Of a stretch of DNA of 64,000 nucleotides, positions 17,578-26,172 are shown piece by piece. Positions within the stretch are counted from its first letter, which is position 1; each line of letters starts with the position of its first letter. The DNA is taken from NCBI RefSeq assembly GCF_900104795.1, contig NZ_FNTG01000002.1:2046001-2110000 (forward strand). Reading direction: 5' to 3'. The translations under genes and the position numbers were made by a program. Origin of the DNA: Burkholderia sp. WP9 (lineage in GTDB: Bacteria; Pseudomonadota; Gammaproteobacteria; Burkholderiales; Burkholderiaceae). Under the pieces are notes generated by a model. That model did no database searches and was not told the DNA's origin. It saw only the letters and a list, made by a program, of their open reading frames with translations.

Positions 17578-18366
17578 TTACTTGTCGAACGCAATTCCGT
17601 ACCTGCGTAGTTCCCGCATACCGCTGTCGAGATGCGCGCAAGCGCTTTCTTTATCGCCAAGACGCATTTGCTCGTAAGCGCGCTGCGCGACATCATGCGG
17701 CACGGGCTTGAGTGCCTGATTGGAGCCCATCGCTTTGAGCTGCACCTCTGCGGCGCGCTCCAGGTAGTACAGGTCGTCCCATGCTTCCGCGATGCTCGCC
17801 CCCGCCACCATCACACCGTGATTCTTGAGGAACAGGATGTCGGCCTCGCCCATCGCGGCGGCGATCCGGTCGCCTTCCGAGTCGTCCAGTGCCAGGCCGT
17901 TGTACTGCTCATCGACGGCCGTGCGGCCGTAAAACTTCAAAGCCGTTTGCCCAAGCCATAGCAGCGGCGGACCCTCCAGCAGACACAGCGCAGTGGCATT
18001 CGGCATATGCGTGTGAAACGCAGCCTTCACGCGTGGCATCAACCGGTGTACCCGCGCATGAATATAGAACGCAGTCGCTTCAGGCTTGCCCTCACCGTCG
18101 ACAACATGTCCGTCGAAATCGCAAACCAGAAGTCGCGACGCGGTGATTTCGGCGAACGCGTAGCCATACGGATTCACGAAAAACAGATCATCGTGGCCTG
18201 GCACAATGGCCGAGAAGTGATTGCAAATCCCTTCCTCCAGGCCATGCCGCGCGGCGAGCTGAAAACAGGCGGCCAGTTCGATACGGGCCTGCATCACTGC
18301 GTCTGCATCGAGTCGCACGTTGCGTGACGCCGCCGTGGAGCCGGTGGATAAGAGTGTATGCGCCAT
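17578..18366 (-). CDS. Class II aldolase/adducin family protein
   Basis: A 262-residue class II aldolase fold. It shows GICNHFSAIVPG in the substrate-loop position, the zinc site HTHMP and a later LKNHGVMVAG block supplying the third histidine. Members include fuculose-phosphate aldolase, ribulose-phosphate epimerase and decarboxylases acting on hydroxy acids; this branch (LVCDFDGHVVDGEG) is annotated only as aldolase in Burkholderiaceae. AGGGG precedes the ATG. An upstream HAD-like gene on the same strand, 18 bp away, is broken. Confidence 0.87.
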   Translation of the reverse strand: MAHTLLSTGSTAASRNVRLDADAVMQARIELAACFQLAARHGLEEGICNHFSAIVPGHDDLFFVNPYGYAFAEITASRLLVCDFDGHVVDGEGKPEATAFYIHARVHRLMPRVKAAFHTHMPNATALCLLEGPPLLWLGQTALKFYGRTAVDEQYNGLALDDSEGDRIAAAMGEADILFLKNHGVMVAGASIAEAWDDLYYLERAAEVQLKAMGSNQALKPVPHDVAQRAYEQMRLGDKESACAHLDSGMRELRRYGIAFDK

Positions 18367-18384
18367 GATCGTTGCCCCTGAAAT

Positions 18385-18621
18385 TTACCAACCGGGTGTA
18401 GTGAACAGTGTCGGCACCTGATCGAGTGTCGCGAGCGTTGCGTCCCGCGTGTAGTCGGGCAGCAATGAACGCCCCGTTAGTCTTGCCGGGTCGACGTGGC
18501 TGCCGTGCTTGCGCCGGAGCATTTCGCCGACGGCGGCCCGCAGGCCTTTATCCCATTGAATCAATGTACCGTAGCAGTCGAAAGTGAGCCATTGTGGGCG
18601 GCTGGTGTTCTGAAGTGACAT
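18385..18621 (-). pseudogene. Truncated haloacid dehalogenase-like (HAD) gene
   Basis: The first ~50 residues (RPQWLTFDCYGTLIQWDKG) are a clear HAD type II dehalogenase N-terminus with the nucleophile aspartate in FDCYGTLI. After DPARL the similarity stops, and the frame ends 30 residues later at 78 residues, where family members run to about 220-240. The cap domain and motifs II-IV are missing. An internal deletion of an intact dehalogenase/phosphatase that once preceded the aldolase is likely. Confidence 0.7.
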
Positions 18622-18665
18622 GATGCGCTCGCAAAAAAACGGGTTCAAGTGTGCATAGGTGCTCA

Positions 18666-18697
18666 CTGCGGCTCGTTGATTCAACGATAGGCCGCAG
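18666..18697. promoter_or_regulatory. Long nested dyad upstream of aldolase/HAD unit
   Basis: An outer pair CTGCGGC / GCCGCAG encloses a perfect inner dyad TCGTTGA-T-TCAACGA, with only TAG unpaired. It lies about 45 bp before the minus-strand HAD start and 120 bp before the plus-strand membrane protein, a position suited to an operator for either. Confidence 0.45.
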
Positions 18698-18816
18698 AAC
18701 GCTCATCCGGACGCCGACGCGCTCTAGTCACGGATTGATGTACCTCAACTGGAGCAGCGGCTTCGAAAGCTACCCTAAGTTGAGTAGCGCTTCGCGACGA
18801 AGCGCCGGAGGGTCCG

Positions 18817-19263
18817 ATGAACTACGCGCTTGAACCTGAACGCACCCGGCATCGACGGTGGATCCGGTCGTTTCAGTTCGTCGCCTTGAGCGCACTGCTC
18901 GCGGTCGCCGTAACGTGGACGGGTTCCGTCTATGACCATCCGCTGGACACGGCGGTCATGGCCGGCATGGCGGCGCCCGAGTGTGCCGGGGTGCGCAGCG
19001 TTGCGGCCGGTTCACTGTTGCCGGCAAGGCAGCCGGACGACGATATCTGCCGATCTTTCTTCCTGTATCGAACGACATCGGCCGACGCAACAGATAACAC
19101 GCGCGCGTACATCACATCGATCGGGCAGGATCGTACCGACGAATTCACGCAGTTGATCGGCTACGTATCCCTTTTGTCGCTGATGGCGGTAGGTGCAGCG
19201 CTTGCGTTGACGTTGGGGTTTCGCGCCATGCATGCCCGCTACCGGCATGCTCAACGGCGCTAG
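18817..19263 (+). CDS. Hypothetical membrane protein
   Basis: A 148-residue protein with two hydrophobic segments, about 19-37 and 112-134, and a soluble part between them containing three cysteines (positions about 56, 78 and the flanks ECAG, ICRS). The topology suggests a periplasmic loop of about 75 residues that could hold a disulfide. GGAGGG precedes the ATG. No family was recognised. It lies just upstream of the BON protein on the same strand and could be co-transcribed with it. Confidence 0.65.
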   Translation: MNYALEPERTRHRRWIRSFQFVALSALLAVAVTWTGSVYDHPLDTAVMAGMAAPECAGVRSVAAGSLLPARQPDDDICRSFFLYRTTSADATDNTRAYITSIGQDRTDEFTQLIGYVSLLSLMAVGAALALTLGFRAMHARYRHAQRR

Positions 19264-19447
19264 AGAAGTGTCATGGTAATGCGCGCGGCTGGATCTCCAG
19301 GACGCGGGCCGTATGTCCATTCAAACGTGGCGTGAGGAGCCTGCTATCCCACCCTTTGAAGGCGACGAACCATGGAAACGAACTATTGCGAGCGGCATCA
19401 TGAATTGCAAGTGGCAGATGAGCACATGGAACTGACAGGAGAGCGCA

Positions 19448-20098
19448 ATGAAAACGGACAAGCAGTTGGAGGCAGAAGTTGCAGACGAGTTGGCGTGGGA
19501 TCCTGCGGTGTCGCTGGCTGACATCGACGTCGAGGTGAAAGACCGGGTTGTCACGCTGTCCGGCCATCCCACGAGCTATGCGGAAAAGCTGGCCGCCGAG
19601 AAGGCGGCAAAACGCGTGGCGGGCGTGAAAGCGGTGACGGTCAGAATGGATATTCGCCTGCCGCACGGAGATGAAAGAACGGACGAGGACATTGCGAACG
19701 CTGTCCGGTCGATCCTGAAGTGGACCGTGGGCGTATCGGATGTCCACGTGCAGGTTCAGGTCGACAATGGATGGGTAACATTGCGAGGCAAGCTCGAGCG
19801 GGCCTATCAGCGTCATCTCGCCACGCGCATGATCAACCCTATGCGCGGTGTGACGGGGGTTTCGAATCTCATCGCTGTGCACGAGAATCCGGCGGGTGAC
19901 GATATTGCTGACAGTATCCGCAAAGCGCTCGTTCGGCATGTCGAGCGCGAAGCGAATCGCATCGGCGTTAGCGTGAGTGACGGCACGGTCACGCTGACCG
20001 GAAAGGTCGGCTCCTATGCGGAGCGATCGATCGCGCGCGGAGCGGCGTGGGCGGCACCCGGCGTGCACGCGGTCAACGACGAATTGACGATCGGATAG
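19448..20098 (+). CDS. BON domain protein with three BON repeats (OsmY-like)
   Basis: A 216-residue protein made of three consecutive BON domains, at about 3-70, 79-145 and 152-216. Each shows the pattern D-V-x-V...VTLxG-V/H...A...V.GV.xV.N (VVTLSGHPTSYAEK, WVTLRGKLERAYQR, TVTLTGKVGSYAER). There is no signal peptide, unlike E. coli OsmY, so it is predicted to be cytoplasmic. BON domains are thought to bind phospholipid. AGGAGAG precedes the ATG. Such proteins are common in stress and low-oxygen loci of Burkholderia, in line with the neighbouring PHB/acetate genes. Confidence 0.9.
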   Translation: MKTDKQLEAEVADELAWDPAVSLADIDVEVKDRVVTLSGHPTSYAEKLAAEKAAKRVAGVKAVTVRMDIRLPHGDERTDEDIANAVRSILKWTVGVSDVHVQVQVDNGWVTLRGKLERAYQRHLATRMINPMRGVTGVSNLIAVHENPAGDDIADSIRKALVRHVEREANRIGVSVSDGTVTLTGKVGSYAERSIARGAAWAAPGVHAVNDELTIG

Positions 20099-20117
20099 CC
20101 ATACCGTTTGCAACGAA

Positions 20118-20158
20118 GCGGGCGCATCGCGGAGAAGGAGATCCGGCGATGCGCCCGC
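20118..20158. terminator. Strong bidirectional terminator hairpin
   Basis: A perfect 13-bp GC-rich stem, GCGGGCGCATCGC / GCGATGCGCCCGC, with a 15-base loop. It sits between the BON gene stop and the converging phaB stop. Confidence 0.8.
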
Positions 20159-20197
20159 AGCGGCAGTTGTCCTGCCAATGCGACAGCATCGCAACTC

Positions 20198-20920
20198 TCA
20201 CGCCATATATTTGCCACCGTTGATCGACAGCGTGGCGCCGTTGATGAACGCAGCGTCATCGGCAACAAGGAAGAGGACGCCGCGCGCGATTTCATCCGGC
20301 GTTGCCAGTCGTCCCGCGGGCACGCCGCTGACAATCGCTTTGAGAATGTCATCCGGCACACCATGCACCATACCCGTATCGGTATAGCCTGGGGCAATCA
20401 CGTTAGCGGTAATGCCGCGGGATGCGCCTTCGAGCGCGAGCGACTTGGTGAAACCGATAAGCCCTGCTTTGGCGGCGGCATAGTTCGTCTGGCCGAATTG
20501 CCCGGAAAGCGCATTGACCGAACTGATATTCACGATTCGCCCAAAGCGGCGCTCACGCATGCTTTCTATGACGGCCCGGCATGTATTGAAACAGCCGCCC
20601 AGATCCACGTCGATCACACTGCGCCATTGCTCCAGCGTCATTTTGTGCAGCGTGCTGTCACGGGTGATGCCGGCATTGTTCACGAGCACGTCGATCGGCC
20701 CCGATTGCGCGACGACCTTGGCAATCGCTTGCTGAGTGTCATCAAAGTCGGCCACGTTCCAGCCGAACACGGGAATGCCCGTTTCCTTATAAAACGCATC
20801 GGCTTCGGCATCGTTTCCGAAGTAGTTGGCAATCACCGAATAGCCGGCGCTCTTCAACTGTCGCGCGGTTGCCGCGCCGATTCCACTTACTCCGCCGGTA
20901 ATCAGTGCCGTTCTTGTCAT
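20198..20920 (-). CDS. phaB: Acetoacetyl-CoA reductase
   Basis: A 240-residue short-chain dehydrogenase: TGGVSGIG (8-15), NNAG (81-84), catalytic Ser134, Tyr147 and Lys151. The GQFGQTNYAAAKAGLIGFTK block and the C-terminus SINGGKYMA are typical of PhaB/PhbB. It reduces acetoacetyl-CoA to (R)-3-hydroxybutyryl-CoA with NADPH for PHB synthesis. It is the last gene of the phaC - pta - ackA - fabI - phaB operon, 87 bp after fabI. Confidence 0.93.
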   Translation of the reverse strand: MTRTALITGGVSGIGAATARQLKSAGYSVIANYFGNDAEADAFYKETGIPVFGWNVADFDDTQQAIAKVVAQSGPIDVLVNNAGITRDSTLHKMTLEQWRSVIDVDLGGCFNTCRAVIESMRERRFGRIVNISSVNALSGQFGQTNYAAAKAGLIGFTKSLALEGASRGITANVIAPGYTDTGMVHGVPDDILKAIVSGVPAGRLATPDEIARGVLFLVADDAAFINGATLSINGGKYMA

Positions 20921-21007
20921 CGCGTGCTCCTTTTGGAAAGCTTGTATGTAGTGAGAGCCGTGTGAGGCCCATGATCTGGATGAGCACCGTTTACGGGCTC
21001 GATCGGC

Positions 21008-21781
21008 TCACGCGGTGACATGAAAGCCCGCGTCGGCGTAAATAGTGGATCCAGTCAGCGTCATGCCCGCCTCGCTCGCGAGCACGGCTGCAATCCGGCC
21101 GATCTCGTCGATCGTGACGAGATGCTGCGCGGGCGTATGCGTGCGGACGTCGTCGAGCAACGCGTCGAAATGGTCGATGCCGGACGCGGCGCGCGTTTTG
21201 ACCGCGCCGGCTGAAATGGCATGGACGTGGACGCGACGCTCCGCCAGTTCGACAGCAAGATAGCGCACGCTCGATTCGAGCGCGGCCTTGACGGGCCCCA
21301 TCACGTTGTAATGATCGACCGCGCGTTCGGCGCCTAAAAAGCTTACGGTCATCAGGCTGCCGCCATCGGGCATTAATGGGAGCGCAAGTCTCGTCATGCG
21401 GATAAACGAATGGCAAGACACGTCCATCGCGAGTGCGAAACCTTCGGCCGAACAGTCGACGAGGCTCGCGTGCAGGTCGTCGGCGGGGGCGAAGGCGATT
21501 GAATGGAGCACGAAGTCGAGCCGTCCCCACTCTTTCGTGATCCGTTCGAAAACTGCTTCCAACTGGCCCGCAACGCGTACGTCGCATGGCATCACGAGAG
21601 TTGAATGAAGCGCCTCGGCAACCGGGCGGACGAACGGTTCGGCCTTGTCGTTCAGATAAGTGACCGCCAGTTCCGCACCGGCTGCTCGAAACAGCTTCGC
21701 ACAGCCCGCGGCGATGCTGTGCTCGTTCGCGATGCCGACAACCAGCCCCCGCTTGCCGGAAAGATCGATGATGGAATTCAT
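21008..21781 (-). CDS. fabI: Enoyl-ACP reductase FabI-like protein, Tyr-to-Phe variant
   Basis: A 257-residue FabI-type reductase: VVGIANEHSIAAGCAK (14-29), LHSIAFAP (92-99), and the active site SFLGAERAVDHYNVMGPVK. Aligned with E. coli, Tyr156 and Lys163 are kept (Tyr158, Lys165), but the conserved Tyr146 is Phe148. It would reduce the double bond of enoyl-ACP, or enoyl-CoA, with NAD(P)H. Its ATG overlaps the ackA stop (ATGA). Being inside the PHB/acetate operon, it is probably an accessory paralogue for redox balance rather than the housekeeping fatty acid enzyme; that role is inference. Confidence 0.87.
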   Translation of the reverse strand: MNSIIDLSGKRGLVVGIANEHSIAAGCAKLFRAAGAELAVTYLNDKAEPFVRPVAEALHSTLVMPCDVRVAGQLEAVFERITKEWGRLDFVLHSIAFAPADDLHASLVDCSAEGFALAMDVSCHSFIRMTRLALPLMPDGGSLMTVSFLGAERAVDHYNVMGPVKAALESSVRYLAVELAERRVHVHAISAGAVKTRAASGIDHFDALLDDVRTHTPAQHLVTIDEIGRIAAVLASEAGMTLTGSTIYADAGFHVTA

Positions 21782-22971
21782 GATTTCATTGCCTCGCGAT
21801 GCAGTACCGCAATAGCCTCGTTGGCGATGATCTGCTCTTCGTCTGTCGGCAGCACGAGGACCGTGATCTGGCTGCGGGCGCTGCTGATCACACGCGCATT
21901 GCTGTCGTTCGCATCGCGATCGAGTTCGACGCCCAGCCAGGCGAGGCGCTCGCATACGGCAAGTCGCACTTCGGGTTGATGCTCGCCGATCCCGGCTGTG
22001 AAGACCAGACTCTCCAGGCCGCCGAGTGTGGCGGCAAGCCGCGCGACCTCGCCCGCAATACGAAAAGCGAACAGATCGAGCGCTTCGCGGGCTTCCGGGC
22101 GGTGGCTTGCCTGCAGCTCGCGGCTGTCCGCACTGATGCCGGAAACACCGAGCAGGCCGGACTGCTCATACAGCATATGCTCGACCTCGCTGACGCTGAG
22201 ACCCTGCTGTTCGAGCAGGTGAAGCACGACGCCGGCGTCGAGCGCACCACATCGCGTCGCCATGGGAATGCCGTCGAGTGTCGAGAAACCCATGCTCGAA
22301 TCGCGACTTGCGCCGGCCTCGAACGCGCACAGGCTCGCGCCGCTGCCCAGGTGCGCGGCGATGACCTTGCCGCGTGCGAGTGGCGGGAACTGAAGTTCGA
22401 GCTGGCCGCGAATGAATTGATATGACAGACCGTGAAAGCCGTAGCGCTTGATGCCCTTGTCGAAGAGTCCGCGTGGAATCGCGAAACGTTGGACGAGAGC
22501 CGACTGCGTGCGATGAAATGCCGTGTCGAACGACGCGGCCTGCAGCAGATGAGGCCGCAGGTGCCGAATCGCTTTGATCAACCGGACGCTCTGAGGCTGA
22601 TGCAACGGCGCAAGCGGGACCAGCGCGGTAATGGCCTCCAGCGTTTCGTCAGTAATGGCGACGGGACCGGCGAAGCGATCGCCGCCATGCACGACACGAT
22701 GACCGACTGAAACGAGATCGTCGAGCGAAAAGTGCGTGGCGAACCAGCCGAGCGTTTCGTCGAGCACGTCGTGCAGATCGTCGGTGACGGCGGATTGCAG
22801 TGCGATGTCCGTCGTCTTGCCGTCGTTCACGAGATGCAACTGCAACGGTTGGTGCCGGAAGTCGATCATGCCCTGGCCGATTCTCACGGCTTCACCGGCG
22901 ACCACGCGGAACAACCCGATCTTGACCGTCGAAGAGCCAGGATTGAATGTGAGGAGCAGTGGGGCGTTCAT
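21778..22971 (-). CDS. ackA: Acetate kinase
   Basis: A 397-residue enzyme of the acetate kinase family. It has the N-terminal phosphate-binding NPGSSTVKIGL (10-20), GHRVVHGGDRF with the substrate-contacting residues, the catalytic-aspartate region FDTAFH, the HLGSGASLCA block and FTAGIGEHQPEVR near the C-terminus. It makes ATP and acetate from acetyl phosphate. It overlaps both the upstream pta stop and the downstream fabI start by ATGA, so the three are translationally coupled. With the fused pta it forms an ATP-yielding overflow route for acetyl-CoA, useful when respiration is limited. Confidence 0.94.
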   Translation of the reverse strand: MNAPLLLTFNPGSSTVKIGLFRVVAGEAVRIGQGMIDFRHQPLQLHLVNDGKTTDIALQSAVTDDLHDVLDETLGWFATHFSLDDLVSVGHRVVHGGDRFAGPVAITDETLEAITALVPLAPLHQPQSVRLIKAIRHLRPHLLQAASFDTAFHRTQSALVQRFAIPRGLFDKGIKRYGFHGLSYQFIRGQLELQFPPLARGKVIAAHLGSGASLCAFEAGASRDSSMGFSTLDGIPMATRCGALDAGVVLHLLEQQGLSVSEVEHMLYEQSGLLGVSGISADSRELQASHRPEAREALDLFAFRIAGEVARLAATLGGLESLVFTAGIGEHQPEVRLAVCERLAWLGVELDRDANDSNARVISSARSQITVLVLPTDEEQIIANEAIAVLHREAMKS

Positions 22972-24371
22972 GATTCGAGCAGATCGCCAAGGCTGCTTTC
23001 GGCGACGAGCCTCGCCAGCGCGACCGACGCGAGGCGCACCCGCAGGCTATCGGCGCGGCTCGTCAGGATGATCGGCAGTCGCGCACCGACAATGAGCCCT
23101 GCGGCGTCGGCTCCGGCGAAATAGACTAGCTGCTTCGCCAGCATATTGCCCGCCTCGAGATCCGGAACCAGCAGGATGTCCGCCTGACCGACCACCGGCG
23201 AGTGAACCCCTTTCGTCTGCGCCGCGGCAAGGCTGATCGCGTTGTCAAAGGCGAGCGGTCCGTCGACAAGCGCACCGGTTATCTGGCCGCGTGCGGCCAT
23301 CACGGTAAGCGCCGCCGCGTCGAGCGTGGTCGGCATTGCCGGATTAACGGTTTCAACCGCGGCGAGCACGGCGACCCGCGGCTGCTCGACGCCCAGAACA
23401 TGCAGCAGGTCGATCGCGTTCTGACAGATATCGCGCTTTTGCGCGAGGGTCGGCGAGATATTGACCGCCGCGTCGGTAACGATCAGCGGCTTGGAGTAAG
23501 CGGGGATGTCCATGGCGTAGACATGGCTGATCCGTCGGCCAGTCCGCAGGCCCGATCCGGCGGCGACGACCGCGGAGAGCAGTTCATCGGTATGCAGGCT
23601 GCCTTTCATCAATGCGGCAACCTTGCCGGCTGCGCCCAACTCGACGGCGCGCGCGGCGGCGGCGTGACTATGCGCGACCGCTTCGATCGTGATGCCGTCG
23701 AGACTCACGTTGGCGGCCTCGGCGGCGGCGCGGATCTTCGCTTCGGGTCCGATGAGTAGGGGATCGAGCAAGCCTGCGTCACGCGCCTCAAGGACTGCCT
23801 GAATGACGTCCGGTGAACACGGGTGCACGACGGCCGTGCGCAGTGCGGTATGGGTGCGCGCTTCACGAATGAACGCCTCGTAACGGTCGTGCCGGCGCAC
23901 GGACACTTCAGGCTGCGGGGAGGGATGCCAGACAATCGGGGCAGACGGCGCAATCACCGTGGCCGTGCCGAGCAGGACAATGTCGCCCTTCTGGTTCGTG
24001 CAGCGCGTGTCGAGCAGCACGATCCGCTTGTCGGGGCGCTTTTCCTTCACCGTCACCGTGGCGGTGATCGTGTCGCCCGGCGTGACCGGATGGCGAAACT
24101 GCAGGTCCTGATCCAGATAGATGGTGCCAGGGCCCGGCAGCCGGGTGCCGAGCAGCGCGGAGATCAGCGCGCCGGTCCACATGCCGTGCACGACGATATG
24201 GCCGAACATGTCGCTCGACGCGAAGGTCGCGTCGGTGTGCGCGGGATTGACGTCGCCCGACACGGCGGCGAACAGATCGATGTCGAGCTGCCCCGCTGTC
24301 CGCTCGAGCGAGGCGGATTCACCAATCGCCAGTTCGTCGAAGGTCCGGTTATGCAACTGAAGATCGTTCAC
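22968..24371 (-). CDS. pta: Bifunctional MaoC-like hydratase / phosphate acetyltransferase
   Basis: A 467-residue two-domain protein. Residues about 5-145 are a MaoC hot-dog hydratase (FAAVSGDVNPAHTD with Asp40, Asn42 and His45, then FGHIVVHGMW), and about 160-467 are a phosphotransacetylase/phosphotransbutyrylase domain (VVHPCSPDVIQAVLEA..., GADAAGLIVGARLPIILTSRAD). The second domain swaps CoA for phosphate on an acyl-CoA, feeding AckA; the first can hydrate or dehydrate enoyl-CoA. The GTG at 24371 was chosen: GAGGGGG precedes it and it lies 10 bp after phaC, while the longer ATG start would run into phaC. Confidence 0.92.
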   Translation of the reverse strand: MNDLQLHNRTFDELAIGESASLERTAGQLDIDLFAAVSGDVNPAHTDATFASSDMFGHIVVHGMWTGALISALLGTRLPGPGTIYLDQDLQFRHPVTPGDTITATVTVKEKRPDKRIVLLDTRCTNQKGDIVLLGTATVIAPSAPIVWHPSPQPEVSVRRHDRYEAFIREARTHTALRTAVVHPCSPDVIQAVLEARDAGLLDPLLIGPEAKIRAAAEAANVSLDGITIEAVAHSHAAAARAVELGAAGKVAALMKGSLHTDELLSAVVAAGSGLRTGRRISHVYAMDIPAYSKPLIVTDAAVNISPTLAQKRDICQNAIDLLHVLGVEQPRVAVLAAVETVNPAMPTTLDAAALTVMAARGQITGALVDGPLAFDNAISLAAAQTKGVHSPVVGQADILLVPDLEAGNMLAKQLVYFAGADAAGLIVGARLPIILTSRADSLRVRLASVALARLVAESSLGDLLES

Positions 24372-24381
24372 GAGTGCCCCC

Positions 24382-26172
24382 TCAGTTCTGGAAAACGTAG
24401 GTGCCTGGCGCATCCGCAAGCGCGTGCGCGCCCGGCTCGGTGCCGATGGCCGGCGGCGCGACCCGCTCGGGACTCGATCGGGCCTTGAGCCAGTCGGACC
24501 AGACGGGCCACCACGAGCCTTCCTGTTGGGCGGCGGCGGCCGTCCATTCGTCGGGGCTCACGAGCAGATCGTCGGCGGCGGTCTCCTTGATTCTGAATTG
24601 CCGGTGCGGGTGGCCCGGTTCGCTGACAATCCCGGCGTTATGACCGCCGCTCGTCAGCACGAAGGTGATTGCCGTGTCGGCAAGATCGTGAATCTTGTAG
24701 ACCGATCGCCACGGCGCGATGTGATCGCGTTCGGTGCCCACCACGAACATCGGCGCCCGGATGTTGCGAATCGAGATCGGGCGCGCGTCGACCTGATATC
24801 GGCCGGAGGCGAGGTCGTTGTCGAGGAAAAGTTGACGCAGATATTCCGAGTGCATCCGGTACGGCATGCGGGTGGCGTCCGCGTTCCAGGCCATCAGATC
24901 GATCATCGGGGCGCGCTCGCCCAGCAGGTAGTCATGCACGATGCGCGACCAGATCAGGTCGTTCGATTGCAGGAGCTGGAACGCACCGGCCATTTGCCTG
25001 GCATCGAGATAGCCTTGCGACCACATCATGCTTTCGAGGAAATAGACTTCGCTGTCGTCGATGAAGAGCTGCAACTCGCCCGGCTCGGTGAAATCCGTTT
25101 GCGCCGCGAACAGCGTGACCGATGCCAGCCGATGATCGCCCGAGCCGGCCATTGCTGCCGCAGCAATCGACAGCAGCGTGCCGCCGAGGCAATAGCCGGT
25201 TGCGTGGATCTTGTGATCCGGGACGATCTTCGAGACGGTGTCGAGCGCGGCCATGACACCGAGTTGCCGGTAATCCTCGAGACTGAGGTCGCGGTCGTCG
25301 GCGTCGACGTTGCGCCACGAAATGCAGAATACGGTGTGTCCCTGTCCGACCAGATAACGGATCAGCGAGTTTTGCGGCGACAGGTCCAGGATGTAGTACT
25401 TCATGATCCAGGCGGGGACGATCAGCACAGGCTCGGCGATCACCTCGTCAGTCGTGGGGCTGTATTGAATCAGTTCGATCAGGTGATTGCGAAACACGAC
25501 CTTGCCCGGCGTGACGGCCAGATTGACGCCCACCTTGAACTGCTCCAGTCCGGCAGGCGGCATGCCGCTCGCCTGGCGTGTGGCGTCTTCGAGTGCGTTG
25601 CCCGCACCTTGAACCAGGCTCAGGCCCGCTGTCGACATAGCGCGCTGGAATACCTCCGGGTTGGTGAGCGGAAAGTTGGTAGGCGCCAGCATATCGAGCA
25701 ACTGTCGCGCGACGAACGACACGACGTCTTCATGGTGACGCGTGGTACCGGGGACTTCGCGCGTTGCGGTATTCCACCATTGCTCGGCGAGCAGGAATGT
25801 CTGTTGCCACAGCCGGTACGGTTCGGTCTGCCACACGTCGGCACGAAAGCGATCGTCTTTCGGCGACGGCTCCGCCGGCAAGGGAGCGTATGCGCCGGAA
25901 GAGACATGGGCGCAATAGTCGGCGAGACGCCGTGTGTTCAATACCCAAAGCGACGCGAGTTCCAGTTGCTTGCCGGGTGCCGCCGCGAGATGGATAAGCC
26001 AGTCGGAGAATGCCGCGCCCAACGCGGCCGGCGACAGGCCCGCCGTCAATCGCGCGATCATCGCCTCTTTGGCGTGATCCAGTTCCCGGAAGGGTGCGGC
26101 TGAAGCGGAGGCGGCGGATCTGTCGGGCAGTGTGTGATTGCCTGCGGCAGCCAACCTGGAGCGAGTGTCCAT
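24382..26172 (-). CDS. phaC: Class I poly(3-hydroxyalkanoate) synthase
   Basis: A 596-residue synthase. An N-terminal PHBC_N segment (about 29-75, RLTAGLSPAALGAAF) precedes the alpha/beta hydrolase core with the lipase-like box GYCLGG (nucleophile Cys328) and the later VVGTERDHIAP and SGGHNAGIV blocks holding the catalytic Asp and His. It polymerises (R)-3-hydroxybutyryl-CoA into PHB granules. The ATG at 26172 has AAGGA at good spacing. The frame stays open 180 bases further upstream, almost to the predicted transcription start, but there is no ribosome site there. First gene of the operon. Confidence 0.93.
   Translation of the reverse strand: MDTRSRLAAAGNHTLPDRSAASASAAPFRELDHAKEAMIARLTAGLSPAALGAAFSDWLIHLAAAPGKQLELASLWVLNTRRLADYCAHVSSGAYAPLPAEPSPKDDRFRADVWQTEPYRLWQQTFLLAEQWWNTATREVPGTTRHHEDVVSFVARQLLDMLAPTNFPLTNPEVFQRAMSTAGLSLVQGAGNALEDATRQASGMPPAGLEQFKVGVNLAVTPGKVVFRNHLIELIQYSPTTDEVIAEPVLIVPAWIMKYYILDLSPQNSLIRYLVGQGHTVFCISWRNVDADDRDLSLEDYRQLGVMAALDTVSKIVPDHKIHATGYCLGGTLLSIAAAAMAGSGDHRLASVTLFAAQTDFTEPGELQLFIDDSEVYFLESMMWSQGYLDARQMAGAFQLLQSNDLIWSRIVHDYLLGERAPMIDLMAWNADATRMPYRMHSEYLRQLFLDNDLASGRYQVDARPISIRNIRAPMFVVGTERDHIAPWRSVYKIHDLADTAITFVLTSGGHNAGIVSEPGHPHRQFRIKETAADDLLVSPDEWTAAAAQQEGSWWPVWSDWLKARSSPERVAPPAIGTEPGAHALADAPGTYVFQN

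Noticed and set aside
19371..19447. Short open frame just before the BON gene
   Set aside because: It runs out of frame into the BON gene, has no ribosome site and no similarity to a known leader peptide.
24424..26103. 559-codon open frame on the plus strand
   Set aside because: Antisense to phaC, whose GYCLGG box and full length are secure.
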